DNA of 64,000 nucleotides from Dyadobacter sp. SG02 (GCF_900109045.1 NZ_FNYL01000003.1:434001-498000), one strand, 5' to 3'; counted from the first letter of the stretch, positions 8,406 through 17,733 are shown. The notes: a model not told the origin generated them from the letters alone. Made by a program: numbers and translations.

Positions 8406-9383
8406 TTAAAAGCGGAATCGTGGCGTACGGATAGGGGCCTTCTTGCCTAATTTCGGTGACGGCAGTGCATACGAAAGCATTACCTCGAAAGAAGAAGGTG
8501 ATTTGGCTTTATTGCCCCCTACGACCATATCATACGCGCCCGAGAGCCGTAAAGATTGATCGGAGAGCAGGTAAATACCACCCATGATGATGAAGTAGGT
8601 GTCCTGTTGCCGGTAAGTACCGCCAATCCAGTAACGTTTGTTGTAGGTAAGCGTTGCTCCTCCTTCAACCGAAACAGTGCTGATATCGGATTTTACGAGA
8701 ACGATCGGCTGGATATCGAGCAGATAACCCAGTTCCAGATTGACGCCTGCATTGAAATACAGCGTACGCGGTAGCGGATTGGTACCGGTTTCGGAGCCGA
8801 GCTGGTATTTAGGTTTTAGAAAATGGTTCAGCGAGAGGCCCGCATAAAAGGTTTCGTTCTCATAACGCGCGCCAACGGAGAAATCCGGATTCATTTCGGC
8901 GACAGTTCCTGTCTGGATCAAGGGATCATCCGGGTCACGGGCACGAAGTTTTCCATAGTCGATAGCCTGGCGGAACAATCCTGCGCTAAGGCCTACACCC
9001 AATTTACCCCCGCCGAGCGGAATGTGATATGCGGCAGTGAGTTTGAAATCCTGATCCGTTCTTGGGCCGCTTTTGTCATTCAACGCGTAAAAGCCGATGC
9101 CGAAGTTCTTGATAGGCATGCTGAATGAGAAAAGTTGTGTTGAAAGCGCTCCGCCGGTGTCGTCGATGTTAGTGCCTTGATAACCTGCGTACTGGGTCCT
9201 GTGTGTGAGTTGAAATTTGGTAAGGCCGTCGGAGCCGGCTGCTGCCGGGTTCAGATAAAGCTGGTTCAGCGAGAATAAACTGAACTGCGCGTCTTTCTGG
9301 GCAATGGCGCAGAGCGGTAGGAAGAACAACAACGCAAAGGGCCGGATATATCTGGTACTTCGAAGGGTAAAGGTCAAAGTCAT
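8406..9383 (-). CDS. porP: PorP/SprF family type IX secretion membrane protein
   Basis: PorP/SprF proteins are outer-membrane beta-barrel proteins linked to the T9SS, where they help deliver or anchor cargo. The 325-residue protein has a signal peptide (cleavage near CAIAQ), then the family hallmark DAQFSLFSLNQLYLNPAAAG, followed by THRTQYAGYQG, alternating beta-strand patterns and a C-terminal strand block near SSFEVMLSYALP. In many gliding Bacteroidota a PorP-like gene lies just before gldKLMN, as here. The 355-base gap argues for its own transcript. Which cargo it serves cannot be told from the sequence. Confidence 0.92.
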   Translation of the reverse strand: MTLTFTLRSTRYIRPFALLFFLPLCAIAQKDAQFSLFSLNQLYLNPAAAGSDGLTKFQLTHRTQYAGYQGTNIDDTGGALSTQLFSFSMPIKNFGIGFYALNDKSGPRTDQDFKLTAAYHIPLGGGKLGVGLSAGLFRQAIDYGKLRARDPDDPLIQTGTVAEMNPDFSVGARYENETFYAGLSLNHFLKPKYQLGSETGTNPLPRTLYFNAGVNLELGYLLDIQPIVLVKSDISTVSVEGGATLTYNKRYWIGGTYRQQDTYFIIMGGIYLLSDQSLRLSGAYDMVVGGNKAKSPSSFEVMLSYALPSPKLGKKAPIRTPRFRF

Positions 9384-9473
9384 GCCGCAGGAATAGATTT
9401 AAGGATCACGCTGATATGCTTTCGGATTTAGATTGATAACGCATATTGCTTAAAAAAATTGATATATACATGA

Positions 9474-9502
9474 AAAAGCCCCGGATTTTTTCCGGGGCTT
9501 TT
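9474..9502 (-). terminator. Intrinsic terminator of hemD
   Basis: A perfect 12-bp stem (AAAAGCCCCGGA at 9474-9485 with its complement at 9491-9502) around a 5-base loop, with T run on the minus strand, lies 20 bases past the hemD stop. Confidence 0.85.
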
Positions 9503-9521
9503 CGTGCTTTTGTAAAGCTGT

Positions 9522-10304
9522 TTATACGTTGTTCGCTTTGCGGATGTACAGGTCGAGTGCGCCAGTCATCGAAGGGGCGTTCGGTAGCGGGGCCTGAATA
9601 TCCAGGAAGAGCCCGGCGTCCTCCACGGCCTTTGCGGTAGTTGGGCCGAATGCCGCAATGCGGGTATTGTTCTGTTTGAAATCAGGGAAGTTGTCAAATA
9701 GTGACTTAATCCCCGAAGGACTGAAAAATGCGATAATATCGTAGTACACATCTTCCAGGTCAGACAAATCGGCAGAACCTGTCTGATACATAGTCGCTTC
9801 CGTGAAATGGAACTCTTCGGTATCCGCAAACTCGGGAATGTCGTTCTTCCGGACATCGGAGCATGGGTAGAGGAATTTCTCTTTCTTGTGCTTGCGCATG
9901 AGTTCGATCAGCTCGGCAGCAGTTTTCGTACCCGTGAAGATCTTTCTTTTGCGGATCACGATGTATTTCTGAAGGTAATTGGCAGTCTGCTCGGAAATAC
10001 AGAAATATTTCATCGTAGCTGGTACTTCAACCCGGCCTTCGTTACAAATGCGGAAGAAATGGTCGATGGCATTCCGGCTTGTGAAAATAACAGCCGTGTG
10101 GTCCAGGATGTTGACTTTTTGCTTGCGAAAGTCTTTATAGGAAACCCCGTCGACCTGAATGAATGGCCGGAAGTCAACCTTGATATTATACTTTCTGGCT
10201 AATTCGTAATAAGGTGAATTCTCGTCTGCTGGTCGGGATTGACTTACTAAAAGGCTGGTTACTTTTTTAAGTCTGTCCTGATCAAAATTGATGGTATCAC
10301 TCAT
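9522..10304 (-). CDS. hemD: Uroporphyrinogen-III synthase
   Basis: HemD closes hydroxymethylbilane to uroporphyrinogen III in heme synthesis. The 260-residue protein has the two-lobed pattern of the family: VTSLLVSQSRPADENSPYYELARKY and VIFTSRNAIDHFF in the first half, then YDIIAFFSPSGIKSLFDNFPDF and RIAAFGPTTAKAVEDAGL near the end. HemD is poorly conserved, so the SPSGIKSL and FGPTTAKA blocks carry most of the assignment. It follows the DUF4271 gene by 41 bases, a pairing seen often in Bacteroidota, and ends at a strong terminator. Confidence 0.9.
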   Translation of the reverse strand: MSDTINFDQDRLKKVTSLLVSQSRPADENSPYYELARKYNIKVDFRPFIQVDGVSYKDFRKQKVNILDHTAVIFTSRNAIDHFFRICNEGRVEVPATMKYFCISEQTANYLQKYIVIRKRKIFTGTKTAAELIELMRKHKKEKFLYPCSDVRKNDIPEFADTEEFHFTEATMYQTGSADLSDLEDVYYDIIAFFSPSGIKSLFDNFPDFKQNNTRIAAFGPTTAKAVEDAGLFLDIQAPLPNAPSMTGALDLYIRKANNV

Positions 10305-10345
10305 GTATAATCCTCATTAGTTTATTCCCAACTCATGTTTCCTGA

Positions 10346-11527
10346 CTACAAAGCAAACTTCATACTCACAATGAGCGGGATTATTTCGATGACACAAAGG
10401 TAAGAAAATAAATAGAGATTAATCAACGAGCCGGTCGGCTTGGCTACAACATAAAGTGCGATGAACCGGGCTACATAGAAGAACAGGAACGGCAAAAGGA
10501 TATAGGGCCTGCTCGCTTCCAACCAGTTGATATGGTTGGAATACAAGCCGAAAATGACCAGAAATACCAGCGCATAAAACAGGTACGATGACTGTACGAT
10601 TTTGATGAAAATAATGTCGACTTGCTTATCCAGATTGAGCATATTTCCTGCCAGGACCATGAATATGTACTTCGCGTAGATCAGCAGGAAGAAGATCACC
10701 GACAGCACACAAAAGTCGCCCAGGATTTGAATCGTATTAACTTTTTCAGAGAGTATCGTGCTGACGGAGAACAGGTTGAGTCGGTTAATCGATAAGTATA
10801 TCACCGTAAAGCCCATCATCATCGAGCTGATAATGACAAAGAAAATCACCGTGTTGCTGTACGGCTTGTTGATCTTCGAAAGCTGGTCGCGCGGGTCGTT
10901 GTTGAAAAACTCGATGGGATTTATTAAACGGATAAAAGAAAGTGGGTTGAGGTTGAATATCCACGCATTCAATATCAGAATAATAACCAGCGCGATTCCG
11001 GCAAATGTACCGAATGGCGTGAAACTAACAGGCTTGATGTTGATGAAACTCGAACGCCCCGGTGCGATGGTTTCTGAGTCGGTCAGCTTTTTCTTGTTAC
11101 ATAGGATAGCAGTCTTGTCGGCAATACCCGGACTGCCGTAAATCGTCAGTAGCAGCTCGTCTTTGTGGTAAATGCGGTACAGACTGTCCAGATTGAGTTC
11201 CTGCCATGTCCCACCTGCAATGCGGTTTTGCAATGCACCTTCAAGAAACAGGTAGCTCTCGTTTTCGGAGTGTACCAGAAGCGAATATCTTCTGTTCTTG
11301 ACCAGATCGATGTAAAGACTCGCGAAACGCGTGCCTTCATTCACGCCCTGAGAGAAAGGGACGTAGTTTTTGTACTGCTCGTTGTATACAAGCCAGTCGT
11401 CCTGGTAATTATAAACCGGGAAGAACTGGCCCGGCGGGTTTACTTTTGCCGCGCCCTGCGCCAGTGAGCCCAACAAGGTTACTGCCGTGAAAAAAGCCCA
11501 AAAAACAGCCGAAAATATGGACTTCAT
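10346..11527 (-). CDS. DUF4271 membrane protein
   Basis: The 393-residue product has an N-terminal signal or membrane segment, about 150 residues of predicted extracytoplasmic beta-rich sequence, and about six or seven membrane helices from roughly residue 170 onward. The membrane half fits DUF4271, a Bacteroidota family usually encoded next to hemD. Its role is unknown. The gene neighbourhood suggests a link to heme metabolism or to an envelope process sharing regulation, but that is only inference. A terminator separates it from sucD, so it probably starts its own transcript with hemD. Confidence 0.75.
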   Translation of the reverse strand: MKSIFSAVFWAFFTAVTLLGSLAQGAAKVNPPGQFFPVYNYQDDWLVYNEQYKNYVPFSQGVNEGTRFASLYIDLVKNRRYSLLVHSENESYLFLEGALQNRIAGGTWQELNLDSLYRIYHKDELLLTIYGSPGIADKTAILCNKKKLTDSETIAPGRSSFINIKPVSFTPFGTFAGIALVIILILNAWIFNLNPLSFIRLINPIEFFNNDPRDQLSKINKPYSNTVIFFVIISSMMMGFTVIYLSINRLNLFSVSTILSEKVNTIQILGDFCVLSVIFFLLIYAKYIFMVLAGNMLNLDKQVDIIFIKIVQSSYLFYALVFLVIFGLYSNHINWLEASRPYILLPFLFFYVARFIALYVVAKPTGSLINLYLFSYLCVIEIIPLIVSMKFAL

Positions 11528-11534
11528 CGGTACA

Positions 11535-11563
11535 AAAAAGGCTGGGTTTCCCCAGCCCTTTGA
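11535..11563 (-). terminator. Terminator of sucD
   Basis: On the minus strand an imperfect stem (AAAGGGCTGGG and CCCAGCCTTT with one extra C) around a short loop is followed by six T residues, about 20 bases past the sucD stop codon. Confidence 0.75.
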
Positions 11564-11583
11564 TCAAAGTCAGTTAGCAATGA

Positions 11584-12462
11584 TTATTTCTTTCCAAGAG
11601 CGAGAAGCATCGTTTCGCCGATCAATGCAGGAGATTCTGCCACGAAGATGCCCGACTCTTTCATGATTCTGATTTTCGCTTCCGCAGTATCGTCGGCGCC
11701 GCCGATGATCGCACCCGCGTGGCCCATACGACGTCCTTTCGGAGCAGTCTGGCCGGCGATGAAACCTACGACCGGTTTTTTGTTGCCGGTTGATCTGATA
11801 TATGCAGCGGCATCCGCTTCCATGCTTCCGCCGATTTCACCGATCATCACGATCGCTTCCGTTTCGTCGTCGTTCATCAGGAGCTCAACCGCTTCTTTGG
11901 TAGTAGTACCGATGATAGGGTCACCGCCGATACCGATCGCCGTGGTCTGGCCCAGGCCTGCGCGTGACAACTGATCTACCGCTTCGTAAGTAAGCGTTCC
12001 GGATTTCGATACCAGACCGATCGTTCCTTTTTTGAAGATAAAGCCAGGCATGATACCTACTTTACATTCTTCCGCAGTGATGATACCAGGGCAGTTGGGG
12101 CCGATAAGGCGTGTGTTTTTGCCTTTGATATATTCTTTTGCCTGCATCATATCTTTGGTTGGGATACCTTCGGTGATACAAACAATAACGCCGATACCAG
12201 CATCAGCAGCTTCCATGATTGCGTCGGCAGCGAAAGCCGGTGGAACAAAGATGATGGAAACGTCTGCCCCGGTAGCGCGCACGGCAAGGTCAACAGTATT
12301 AAAAACAGGTCTTTCCAAATGAGAAAGCCCACCTTTGCCAGGCGTAACACCACCTACGACATTCGTACCGTATTCAATCATTTGCTGGGCGTGGAACGAG
12401 CCCTCCGAACCGGTAAATCCCTGAACTATAATCTTGGAGTTTTTATTAACTAAAACGCTCAT
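11584..12462 (-). CDS. sucD: Succinate-CoA ligase, alpha subunit
   Basis: SucD carries the nucleotide/CoA-binding and phosphohistidine subunit of succinyl-CoA synthetase in the citric acid cycle. The 292-residue length is standard. The CoA-binding start ([20 protein letters not shown]), the GGVTPGKGG loop, IGPNCPGII, the [11 protein letters not shown] motif and the active-site histidine in [10 protein letters not shown] (about residue 248) are all present. The beta subunit gene sucC is not adjacent, which is common in Bacteroidota. It is transcribed alone and ends at its own terminator. Confidence 0.98.
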   Translation of the reverse strand: MSVLVNKNSKIIVQGFTGSEGSFHAQQMIEYGTNVVGGVTPGKGGLSHLERPVFNTVDLAVRATGADVSIIFVPPAFAADAIMEAADAGIGVIVCITEGIPTKDMMQAKEYIKGKNTRLIGPNCPGIITAEECKVGIMPGFIFKKGTIGLVSKSGTLTYEAVDQLSRAGLGQTTAIGIGGDPIIGTTTKEAVELLMNDDETEAIVMIGEIGGSMEADAAAYIRSTGNKKPVVGFIAGQTAPKGRRMGHAGAIIGGADDTAEAKIRIMKESGIFVAESPALIGETMLLALGKK

Positions 12463-12565
12463 GTTGGTAAATCAGTTTTTTCGGTAAAAGTAGGACGAAA
12501 AGCACGAAGTAGCAAAATGTAGGCATAATTTGTAAATTGCTTTTTTGACATCATGATGGCTGTTT

Positions 12566-13168
12566 ATGAACATATTTCTTAATCCGCATATATTTTCTAA
12601 CCTCGTTCTGGCGATCACCAGTTTATTTGTCTTCGTCCGGTATTTCAGGCAGCAACCCGTTCTCGTCCGATGGCTCTGGGGCATTTTCTTCGGAAGCATT
12701 TCGCTCGTAGCTTTCACCGACCTCCTGTTTTATGCCGGTGTGGAAGGATTGGGGATGGCCCACGAAATATTCGAAGCGGGGGAAATGACGCTCGGTGCGC
12801 TGTGCCTGGTGACGGCCTCGTGGTGCCTCATTATGCGGTATGAAAGCGGTTCGTTTCTCTTTTACTGTACTGTTGGCCTCGGAGCGTTGCTGTTTTATTG
12901 CATTACCTGGTTCCGGGTGGAATATGTAGGACTGATCATTAAAGCTTTTTGCATTCTGGTAACATTGCTGATATCCTGCGTGGGGCTTGCTAACCGCCAG
13001 AAGAGTGCATTATGGACACTGTTTTCGATGATGTTGCTGGCGCTTTCAACCAAGTCGGGGAAGCTGCCGTTGCCGATGGACCCGGTGGATATCAACCACT
13101 ATATGATGGTGTTATCGATCATTTGCGTCGGTAGGGCCGTCCGCGACCAGTACAAGATCCTTTTTTAA
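12566..13168 (+). CDS. Seven-helix integral membrane protein of unknown function
   Basis: I do not recognise the family with certainty. The 200-residue product is almost entirely hydrophobic, with about seven membrane helices joined by short loops, including one between helices 2 and 3 with acidic and histidine residues (GLGMAHEIFEAGEMT). The layout resembles small Bacteroidota 7-helix membrane proteins without known substrate. It starts 103 bases upstream of and divergent from sucD, and lies 97 bases before azurin on the same strand, so the two could share a transcript. No catalytic motif is visible. Confidence 0.65.
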   Translation: MNIFLNPHIFSNLVLAITSLFVFVRYFRQQPVLVRWLWGIFFGSISLVAFTDLLFYAGVEGLGMAHEIFEAGEMTLGALCLVTASWCLIMRYESGSFLFYCTVGLGALLFYCITWFRVEYVGLIIKAFCILVTLLISCVGLANRQKSALWTLFSMMLLALSTKSGKLPLPMDPVDINHYMMVLSIICVGRAVRDQYKILF

Positions 13169-13265
13169 GTTCAAACAATTGTTAATGGATTGCATTTTTC
13201 GGAGCGCGTGTCGTAAATTGCACCAGTTAAATCTTAACCAACACAAGTTTACTAATACTCAGAAT

Positions 13266-13763
13266 ATGAAAAGGACCAAGTATGGCGTAATGCTTCTTGC
13301 CTCAGTTTTGGCTTTCGGAGCAGTTACATTGAACCCTGTTTCGGCTAAAACATCTCCTGCAAAAGAAGTAGCAAGCGATGTGAAGCAAGCTAAGACGATC
13401 GTGATCAAAGGAAGTGATGCAATGCAGTTCGACCTGAAAGAGATTAAAGTGAAAGCCGGACAAAAAGTAAAATTGACGCTGACACACTCAGGTAAACTTG
13501 CGAAAGCTGCTATGGGCCACAACTGGGTGCTCCTGAAACCAGGTACCGATGTAGCAGCATTCGGCTCAAAAGCGGCTGCCGCGAGAGAAACAGATTATAT
13601 CCCTGCTGCTGAAAAAGCGAGCATCATCGCGCATACCAAACTGGTAGGCGGCGGCGAAAGCGACACTGTTGAATTCACAGCTCCTGCAAAAGGAACTTAC
13701 ACTTACATTTGCAGCTTCCCAGGCCACTACGCGCTGATGAAAGGTAGCTTCATCGTTGAATAA
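13266..13763 (+). CDS. azu: Azurin (blue copper electron carrier)
   Basis: Azurin is a periplasmic type I copper protein that shuttles single electrons. The start was placed at ATG 13266 because it gives a clean signal peptide (MKRTKYGVMLLASVLAFGAV, cleaved around residues 26-28). The copper ligands are visible: histidine 85 in GHNWVLL, and cysteine 149, histidine 154 and methionine 158 in CSFPGHYALMKG. The 165-residue precursor fits the family. An alanine/lysine-rich spacer of about 15 residues lies between the signal and the copper domain. The electron partner is unknown; no denitrification or cytochrome gene is adjacent. Confidence 0.96.
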   Translation: MKRTKYGVMLLASVLAFGAVTLNPVSAKTSPAKEVASDVKQAKTIVIKGSDAMQFDLKEIKVKAGQKVKLTLTHSGKLAKAAMGHNWVLLKPGTDVAAFGSKAAAARETDYIPAAEKASIIAHTKLVGGGESDTVEFTAPAKGTYTYICSFPGHYALMKGSFIVE

Positions 13764-13784
13764 GCAATCCTGAGCTTAACATAT

Positions 13785-13814
13785 AAAAGGCGTCACATTT
13801 ACGTGGCGCCTTTT
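13785..13814. terminator. Bidirectional terminator between azurin and the TlpA-like gene
   Basis: A 12-bp stem with one G-T pair (AAAAGGCGTCAC at 13785-13796 and GTGGCGCCTTTT at 13803-13814) lies between convergent genes, with A and T runs at the two ends. Confidence 0.85.
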
Positions 13815-13819
13815 CTGTT

Positions 13820-14383
13820 TTATATCTCCGCTAATTGCTTTTCGATCAGTTGGATGACCTCAGGTCGGTCCCATTGCGAGGCACCTATTTCCTGCGCGAG
13901 AATTTTGCCCTTATATATAATGTACGTCCGCGGAATGGCATTGCCGTCGAGTTGCGACGGGTAGGGACCTGCATATTGGTAGAATGGCAGGTTATAGCCT
14001 TTCCGCGCAATGAACGGGTTCACGGTTTCGGCGTCTTCGTCGGAGATAATGTAGAATGCGATCTTGCTGTGGTCTTTGTATTTATTATAAAGCGTCTGAA
14101 TGCCGGGCATTTCCATATTGCACGGCCCGCACCAGGTTGCCCACACGTTCACGAAGGCGATTTTGTTTTCATCCATCGCCACTTCCTTGCCCGTCAGGTC
14201 GGTAAGCGGCAGGTATACCGACTCCTGAGCGGCGGGTGCCTCGTCGGTAGGCGCTCCCGCGGCGGGCGCTCCCGCAACCGGGCTGCTCTCCTGCACCGGC
14301 GATTTGAAAAACACGAAATAGACAGCCGCCCCGGCCATTAACAGGAGTAAAACGAGCGACAATTTTTTGGTGGTTGATGACAT
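13820..14383 (-). CDS. TlpA/ResA-like thioredoxin, membrane anchored
   Basis: This 187-residue protein has one N-terminal membrane helix (about residues 9-26), a proline/alanine-rich linker with AGAPAAGAP repeats (about 37-52), and a thioredoxin-fold domain. The active site WATWCGPC places the redox cysteines at about 85 and 88. AIPRTYIIYKGKI supplies the cis-proline region. Such proteins reduce disulfides in the periplasm, for example in cytochrome c maturation. The alanine/proline linker resembles the repeat in the LysM protein at 21.7-24.3 kb. It lies next to azurin, and a shared link to periplasmic redox chemistry is possible but unproven. Confidence 0.9.
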   Translation of the reverse strand: MSSTTKKLSLVLLLLMAGAAVYFVFFKSPVQESSPVAGAPAAGAPTDEAPAAQESVYLPLTDLTGKEVAMDENKIAFVNVWATWCGPCNMEMPGIQTLYNKYKDHSKIAFYIISDEDAETVNPFIARKGYNLPFYQYAGPYPSQLDGNAIPRTYIIYKGKILAQEIGASQWDRPEVIQLIEKQLAEI

Positions 14384-14523
14384 AACTGGTGTAGTTCTGG
14401 TGATTGGTTGTGGATACGGACCATTCCAAAAATAGGGCTTTTCTTTTTTTGATGCTGACTCGGAATTTGAATACTTTTATACACTATTTAAAAAACATTG
14501 ATTTGAGGAAAAGGTTTACATTC

Positions 14524-15867
14524 ATGAGACTTCAATTTACTGGCATTTCATTTCTCCTTGCGCTTACTTTTTATTGCCCCGCCTTCGCCCAACGTTCAGC
14601 TGCCGAATATTTCGAAGACGGTAATACCAAAGCCGGTACAGGCGATTTCAATGGCGCAATGCAGGCGTACACCACGGTGATTTCCATGAATCCGGATCAT
14701 GCGCCCAGCTACTTCAACCGAGGGCTCGCCAAAGCCAACCTCAAAGACTACCGCGGCGCGATGCAGGATTACGATAAAGCCATCGACCTGAACCCCAAAG
14801 AAGCACTTTACTATCAGAGCCGTGGCGTGAGCAAAAGCTTGCAGGACGATTTCCGCTCGGCGATCGAAGATTATTCCAAATCCATCGAACTCAACCCGGA
14901 AGAGCCCAAAGCCTATTATAATCGCGGTGTGAGTTATGCAAAACTGAAAAACCACCGGAATGCGCTCATCGACCTCGATCACGCATTGGCGCTAAATCCC
15001 GACGAGCTGGCCGCATTATACGCAAGGGGCAATTGCAAGCAGGATTTGCAGGAATACGCGGGAAGCCTTGCCGACTTCACGCGCGTGATCGAGCTCAGCC
15101 CTAAACGTACGGGCGCGTATGCAGGCCGGGGTTTGGCCAAACTGGAACTCGGAGATTACCAGGGTGCCGCTGCCGACTTCACCCGCGCCATCGAGCTAAG
15201 CCCTAACGACAGCGAGTATTACGCGAATCGCGGCTTTGCCAAGAACAAAATAGATGACTTCCAGGGCGCTATCATCGATTTTGATAAAACCATTCAGCTC
15301 GATCCTGAAAACTACAATGCCTATTACGGTCGTGGATTTGCCAGAGGTAAACTAAACGACCCACGCGGCGCTATTGCCGATCTTTCCAGAGCCATCGAGG
15401 TGAAAAATGCCTACACCGGCGATCCTAAGAAGAATGCATTCACAGGAAAAATCAATAAAGAGAAGCTGGATGAACTGCGCGACCAGGTACAGACGCATGT
15501 AAAGATCGAAACCCTCACGAACGAGCGCGCGGAGGCGTATTACGTACGGGCGATCGCGAAGTCGAAAGTGGGGGAGTTTAAAGGGGCCATGGCCGACCTT
15601 ACCACTGCCGTCGAGCTTAACCCAACCTATTCCAATGCCTATTTCTCCCGTGCTATGATCCGTTCGGCCTCGGGCGATCAAATGGGCGCGGTCCTGGATT
15701 TTACGAGCTCCATCAAGCTCCGCTCCGATTATCCGGAGGCGTATTATTTGAGAGGAATTGTGAAAAACAGCCTGGGGGAGATTAATGACGGCTGCCTGGA
15801 TCTAAGCAAGGCAGGCGAATTAGGTTACCAGCAGGCTTATAAAGTGATTGGGGCGTATTGTAACTGA
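14524..15867 (+). CDS. Exported tetratricopeptide repeat protein
   Basis: The start at ATG 14524 gives a signal peptide (MRLQFTGISFLLAL, cleaved near AFAQ) and a 447-residue protein. The mature part is a run of about ten or eleven TPR units with the repeated pattern AYYNRGxxxxKLxxxxxALxDxxxAIELNP. A break around residues 290-330 (NAYTGDPKKNAFTGKINKEKLDELR) interrupts one unit with a charged insertion. TPR solenoids bind other proteins. Being exported, it probably acts in the periplasm or at the outer membrane. The partner is unknown. It converges on sodA across a long imperfect hairpin (15936-16006). Confidence 0.88.
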   Translation: MRLQFTGISFLLALTFYCPAFAQRSAAEYFEDGNTKAGTGDFNGAMQAYTTVISMNPDHAPSYFNRGLAKANLKDYRGAMQDYDKAIDLNPKEALYYQSRGVSKSLQDDFRSAIEDYSKSIELNPEEPKAYYNRGVSYAKLKNHRNALIDLDHALALNPDELAALYARGNCKQDLQEYAGSLADFTRVIELSPKRTGAYAGRGLAKLELGDYQGAAADFTRAIELSPNDSEYYANRGFAKNKIDDFQGAIIDFDKTIQLDPENYNAYYGRGFARGKLNDPRGAIADLSRAIEVKNAYTGDPKKNAFTGKINKEKLDELRDQVQTHVKIETLTNERAEAYYVRAIAKSKVGEFKGAMADLTTAVELNPTYSNAYFSRAMIRSASGDQMGAVLDFTSSIKLRSDYPEAYYLRGIVKNSLGEINDGCLDLSKAGELGYQQAYKVIGAYCN

Positions 15868-15935
15868 GTTCTTCGGAGGAAAGGCAGGAAGGAAGGTGCT
15901 AATATGCTGGTGCAAATCTCTGATTTGTACTTATC

Positions 15936-16006
15936 ATTCGAATGCCTCCGGCCGGGCTATACTGCAAAACGACATTGCGGTACTGCCCGGCCGGAGGCCT
16001 TCGAAT
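15936..16006. repeat. Long imperfect hairpin (REP-like) between the TPR gene and sodA
   Basis: Arms 15936-15957 and 15985-16006 are 22 bases each and match at 21 positions (ATTCGAATGCCTCCGGCCGG and on). Pairing continues inward with three mismatches (TACTGCAA against TTGCGGTA), leaving a 7-base loop. It lies between convergent genes and lacks a T run, so it may be an interspersed palindrome more than a simple terminator. Confidence 0.7.
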
Positions 16007-16039
16007 ATTTAGGCGCGAAGGAAGACCTTCGCACCATTT

Positions 16040-16765
16040 TTAAGCTTTCTTCAGATTCTCAGCCACTTTATCCCAGTTCACCACATCCCAGAACGCTTTC
16101 ACATAATCCGGGCGTTTGTTTTGGTAATGCAGGTAATAAGCGTGCTCCCAAACGTCGATACCTAGGATAGGCGTTCCTTTAAAATCCGAAACGTCCATTA
16201 ATGGGTTATCCTGGTTGGGCGTCGAGCCTACGGCAAGTTTTCCGCCTTTGGCCACGAGCCATGCCCAGCCTGAGCCGAAACGGGTAGCAGCAGCTTTGCC
16301 GAACTCTTCTTTGAACTTATCGAACGAACCGAACTGGCCATTGATGGCATCGGCTACCGCGCCGGTAGGGGCCGCGGTCTTTTTCGGGCCCATTACATCC
16401 CAGAAGAATGTGTGGTTCCAATGCCCGCCACCGTTGTTACGGATGGCCGTTGGCGCTTTGCTGATGGTTTTGATAATATCTTCCAGGGATTTCTTCTCCC
16501 ATTCGGTTCCTTTTACAGCGTCGTTGAGGTTTTTGACGTACGTCGCGTGGTGCTTGCCGTAGTGGATCTCCATCGTGAGCTTATCGATGCTAGGCTCCAA
16601 CGCGCCGAAATCGTAAGGAAGCGGAGCTTGTTTGAATGGAGCGGTTTCCGCCAGTATGGTCTCGGATGCACTGGTGTTCGAGGCACCGGCAAACGATTGT
16701 TCAGCCAATGCTCCGACGGTGAGTGCGCTGCCAGCGAGTGTCTTCAAAAAGTCTGTTCTATTCAT
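16040..16765 (-). CDS. sodA: Superoxide dismutase, manganese-type, with export signal
   Basis: The enzyme converts superoxide to oxygen and hydrogen peroxide. The 241-residue precursor carries the metal ligands histidine 68 (MEIHYGKHH), histidine 118 (NHTFFW), aspartate 204 and histidine 208 (DVWEHAYY). Glutamine 185 in NQDNPLM is the second-sphere residue of manganese-type enzymes. About 40 extra residues at the N-terminus form an exported leader ([20 protein letters not shown]) that looks like a Tat signal but has NRT where a twin arginine is expected. It would protect the periplasm. It lies 23 bases upstream-side of recR on the same strand. Confidence 0.95.
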   Translation of the reverse strand: MNRTDFLKTLAGSALTVGALAEQSFAGASNTSASETILAETAPFKQAPLPYDFGALEPSIDKLTMEIHYGKHHATYVKNLNDAVKGTEWEKKSLEDIIKTISKAPTAIRNNGGGHWNHTFFWDVMGPKKTAAPTGAVADAINGQFGSFDKFKEEFGKAAATRFGSGWAWLVAKGGKLAVGSTPNQDNPLMDVSDFKGTPILGIDVWEHAYYLHYQNKRPDYVKAFWDVVNWDKVAENLKKA

Positions 16766-16788
16766 AACAGTACAATAAGTGTTTAGTG

Positions 16789-17403
16789 TTAATCATAAGC
16801 CACCCGGCTTACAATGCTGCGGCCAAGTGTGATCTCGTCCGCATATTCCAGGTCTCCGCCAATGGGGATCCCTCTTGCGATAGTGCTGATCTTGATACCT
16901 GTGGCTTTCAGCTTCTTTTGCAGGTAAAAAGCTGTCGTATCGCCTTCCATGGTGGGGCTCAATGCTAGAATGACCTCCTGAACCGCCTCGTCGCCCTCGC
17001 GCTTTTCAACTCTCGTCATCAGGGAATCGATTTCCAGGTCCGACGGGCCGATACCTTCAAGTGGGGAAATAATGCCGCCCAATACGTGGTACAGTCCCCA
17101 GTACTGGTTCGTAGATTCAATAGCGAGTACGTCGCGCGTGTCCACCACGACGCATATGGTCGTCTGGTCGCGCTTGTTGCTGCTGCAAATATTGCAAAGT
17201 ACGTCGTCGGCGATGTTGTGGCAGCGGGTGCAGTAGGTGGTTTTGGTACGCATGTTCAGCAGTGCATCGGACAGCGAGCGGGTTTGCTCTTCGTCCCTTT
17301 TCAGCAAATGTAGTGCCAGGCGCAATGCGGTTTTTTTGCCTATCCCCGGCAGGCGGGAAATTTCGGCGACGGCTTCCTCAATAAGACGTGAGGGATAGTT
17401 CAT
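16789..17403 (-). CDS. recR: Recombination protein RecR
   Basis: RecR forms a DNA clamp that with RecO and RecF loads RecA at gaps. The 204-residue protein shows the N-terminal helix-hairpin-helix ([17 protein letters not shown]), the four-cysteine zinc motif at about residues 58, 61, 70 and 73 (CTRC and CNIC), and the Toprim domain beginning [14 protein letters not shown] with [15 protein letters not shown]. All key parts are intact. It is preceded by clpS (45-base gap) and followed by sodA on the same strand, so the three may be one transcript. Confidence 0.98.
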   Translation of the reverse strand: MNYPSRLIEEAVAEISRLPGIGKKTALRLALHLLKRDEEQTRSLSDALLNMRTKTTYCTRCHNIADDVLCNICSSNKRDQTTICVVVDTRDVLAIESTNQYWGLYHVLGGIISPLEGIGPSDLEIDSLMTRVEKREGDEAVQEVILALSPTMEGDTTAFYLQKKLKATGIKISTIARGIPIGGDLEYADEITLGRSIVSRVAYD

Positions 17404-17448
17404 GAGAAGATGCTGAGTGTTGATGATGCTTTGCGGTGAAAGGGCAGC

Positions 17449-17733
17449 TTAATGCACCTCCGCTGAAATGCCTCTCCGGCATATTTCGTTGCGCATCCCG
17501 GCAAGCTCTTCAAACGATCCTTCTTTCACAGAGCATTTGCCTTTGTAATGGATGATTATTGTGCATTGTTCGGCTTGCTCGTTGCTATGACCGCAAACTT
17601 CGATCAGCGTATCGATCACCCAATCGAAGGTATTCACATCGTCATTGTAGATTACCAGCTTTTTAATGTCCGTATCTACGGTTTCTTCCAGAATTTCCAG
17701 CTCTGTTTCTGTGAGCGCTTGCATAACAACCAA
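17449..17733 (-). CDS. clpS: ATP-dependent Clp protease adaptor ClpS
   Basis: ClpS brings N-end-rule substrates to ClpAP. The 94-residue length is normal. The core motifs are present: KLVIYNDDVNTFDWVIDTL (the NDD turn that binds the N-terminal residue of the substrate) and AEQCTIIIHYKGKCSVKEGSFEEL, followed by the C-terminal R-x-GISAEV. A second in-frame ATG three codons in could be the real start. The N-terminal acidic tail is the part that enters ClpA/ClpC. A -7-like box lies about 17 bases upstream. Confidence 0.95.
   Translation of the reverse strand: MVVMQALTETELEILEETVDTDIKKLVIYNDDVNTFDWVIDTLIEVCGHSNEQAEQCTIIIHYKGKCSVKEGSFEELAGMRNEICRRGISAEVH

Noticed and set aside
15904..16170. Plus-strand open frame of 88 residues across the long hairpin and the end of sodA
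   Set aside because: It overlaps sodA on the opposite strand, reads through a palindrome and has no recognisable domain or leader.
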